From positions 12,014,614 to 12,078,613 of the forward strand of contig CM055320.2 of NCBI GenBank assembly GCA_029255685.2: a DNA stretch of 64,000 bases, in the 5' to 3' direction. The position numbers were made by a program, and so were the translations under genes. The notes under the pieces were generated by a model. That model worked only from the letters and a program-made list of their open reading frames with translations. It searched no databases and was not told the origin of the DNA. This DNA comes from Silene conica (lineage: Eukaryota; Streptophyta; Magnoliopsida; Caryophyllales; Caryophyllaceae). Each line of letters starts with the position of its first letter. The stretch's first letter is position 1. Of the stretch, positions 62,869 through 64,000 are shown one piece after another.

Positions 62869-64000
62869 ACAATCCTTGTGGGAAAATATAAAAAACACAA
62901 AATTTTGATTGACGTAAAAACACAAATTCTACTATCCTCGCACAACAAGATAAACGGAAGGATATCCGTCACAAACAATACACTTCCATAAAAAACCAGT
63001 TATTATTAAAGCAAATACCAAAAGCATATTTGATCGCCGCGTGTCAGCTCCTATTCATGCGCCACGTGTCAATAGCTATTAATACACCATGTGTCAAGTC
63101 CTAAAAAGTAAAATCTACCGGTCATGTGGAGATTTCTGTCGCATCTGTGCATCATGATTGTGTACGCATGATTTGCAAATCAAAATTATATATGATTGTC
63201 ATAATTAAATGATTGTCATATTTAATTCACGACAAATATGGTATACTATTTTAGGAAGGTAGATATATATTCTTAAAAAAATATCCCTAAAATTAGAAAA
63301 TATTATTTCGTTTATTAACAATATTAACCTTAATTTTCGACCAAATTTGGTGAAATTAGAAACATTTTAATTCCAATAGCAATATTAACCTTAATTTTCG
63401 ACTTAAAGGAGTAATTCCGTTTATAAAATTCTGTTTATAATATTCCGTTTGTAATATTCCGTTTATAATATTCAATTTAAATCAAAAACTTGACGTAGCC
63501 TAATTATATGTCACGTGTTAGCTACTGTAATTGTAAATCGTAATTTAAAAAGAAAATAATTTTAACTATAATTGTAGTATTATAAATGTTGTAATTGATT
63601 GACCTATAAAAAGAAAGTAAATCAAAATCAATGGTATGATTTTCAAAATATGTAAAGTTATCCAAGTATCACCTTACCTAATTAATCTATCTTGCCTAAA
63701 TTTAACACCATCTGTCACGTGTCATGTCCAGGTTAATCTGCCACATGTCAATTTCGCAATTTAAAAAAAGATTGCATCCCCTATAAGATTATGAGCCGCA
63801 TAAATAAGGAAATTCAATTGCATTTATTAATTGTCATTCAAAATTTGACTAGAAGATTCCTTACAAATTTATGTTAATATATGCATCCGTTTATATGCTA
63901 TAACATTTATAAGATAAATTGATGTTGATTGACTACTATAAAAAGTCCGTAATATATTCCATATATAGTTCATAAAAATGTCAAATTTTTAAACTTGCTT
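62869..64000. other. Start of the next LAP upstream region
   Basis: Collinear with 17455-18600, including G-boxes at 63063-63068 and in the two later positions. It follows unit 1 more closely than unit 2. It runs off the right edge before any LAP exon. Confidence 0.75.

Noticed and set aside
62194..62925. 243-aa single gene
   Set aside because: Only the C-terminal half is Copia RNase H; the rest is antisense SINE and spacer read by chance.

Overview
The window is nuclear DNA of a flowering plant, almost certainly a dicot. Genes have introns, the sequence is AT-rich, and most of it is plant transposable elements: Ty1/copia, an L1-type LINE, a SINE, Stowaway, Tourist and Mutator MITEs, and long solo LTRs. 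Caryophyllales is a guess only.

The backbone is a tandem array of a two-gene unit: a germin-like protein gene (GLP, minus strand) followed by a plastid-type leucine aminopeptidase gene (LAP, M17 family, plus strand). From left to right: the last three exons of LAP-a (to 3354); GLP1 (5859-6500); a TE-rich spacer with a MULE-MITE and a truncated Copia; LAP-b (20312-34456); GLP2 (36792-37433); LAP-c (40208-54129); a nearly complete young Copia (54263-59111); GLP3 (61297-61938); and the start of the next spacer. All three LAP copies carry the same LINE in intron 7, so the LINE predates the duplications. Paralogous empty sites date the other insertions and give exact target-site duplications (TSDs).

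The LAP exons join in frame (514 aa plus stop in b, 521 aa plus stop in c). Both full copies have lost two catalytic metal ligands (Lys to Asn, Asp to His), so they look like pseudoenzymes or decaying genes. LAP-b also ends 7 codons early and LAP-c has lost the exon-1 GT donor. GLP1 keeps its own promoter. GLP2 and GLP3 have a 231-bp Copia LTR with a TATA box 62 bp upstream of their ATG, and their predicted proteins are identical.

The most unusual signal lies inside two solo LTRs, 3170 bp and 2907 bp, each with a 5-bp TSD. Both carry several classes of tandem hairpin. Within each class the core is conserved, while the flanking stem arms differ from unit to unit yet tend to stay complementary. 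The same pattern appears in at least four classes (ATAACC loops, 30-bp 'GGTCCAGAGG' cores, GC-rich palindromes, and a GGTTACCC loop block), and I know of no named system that matches it.
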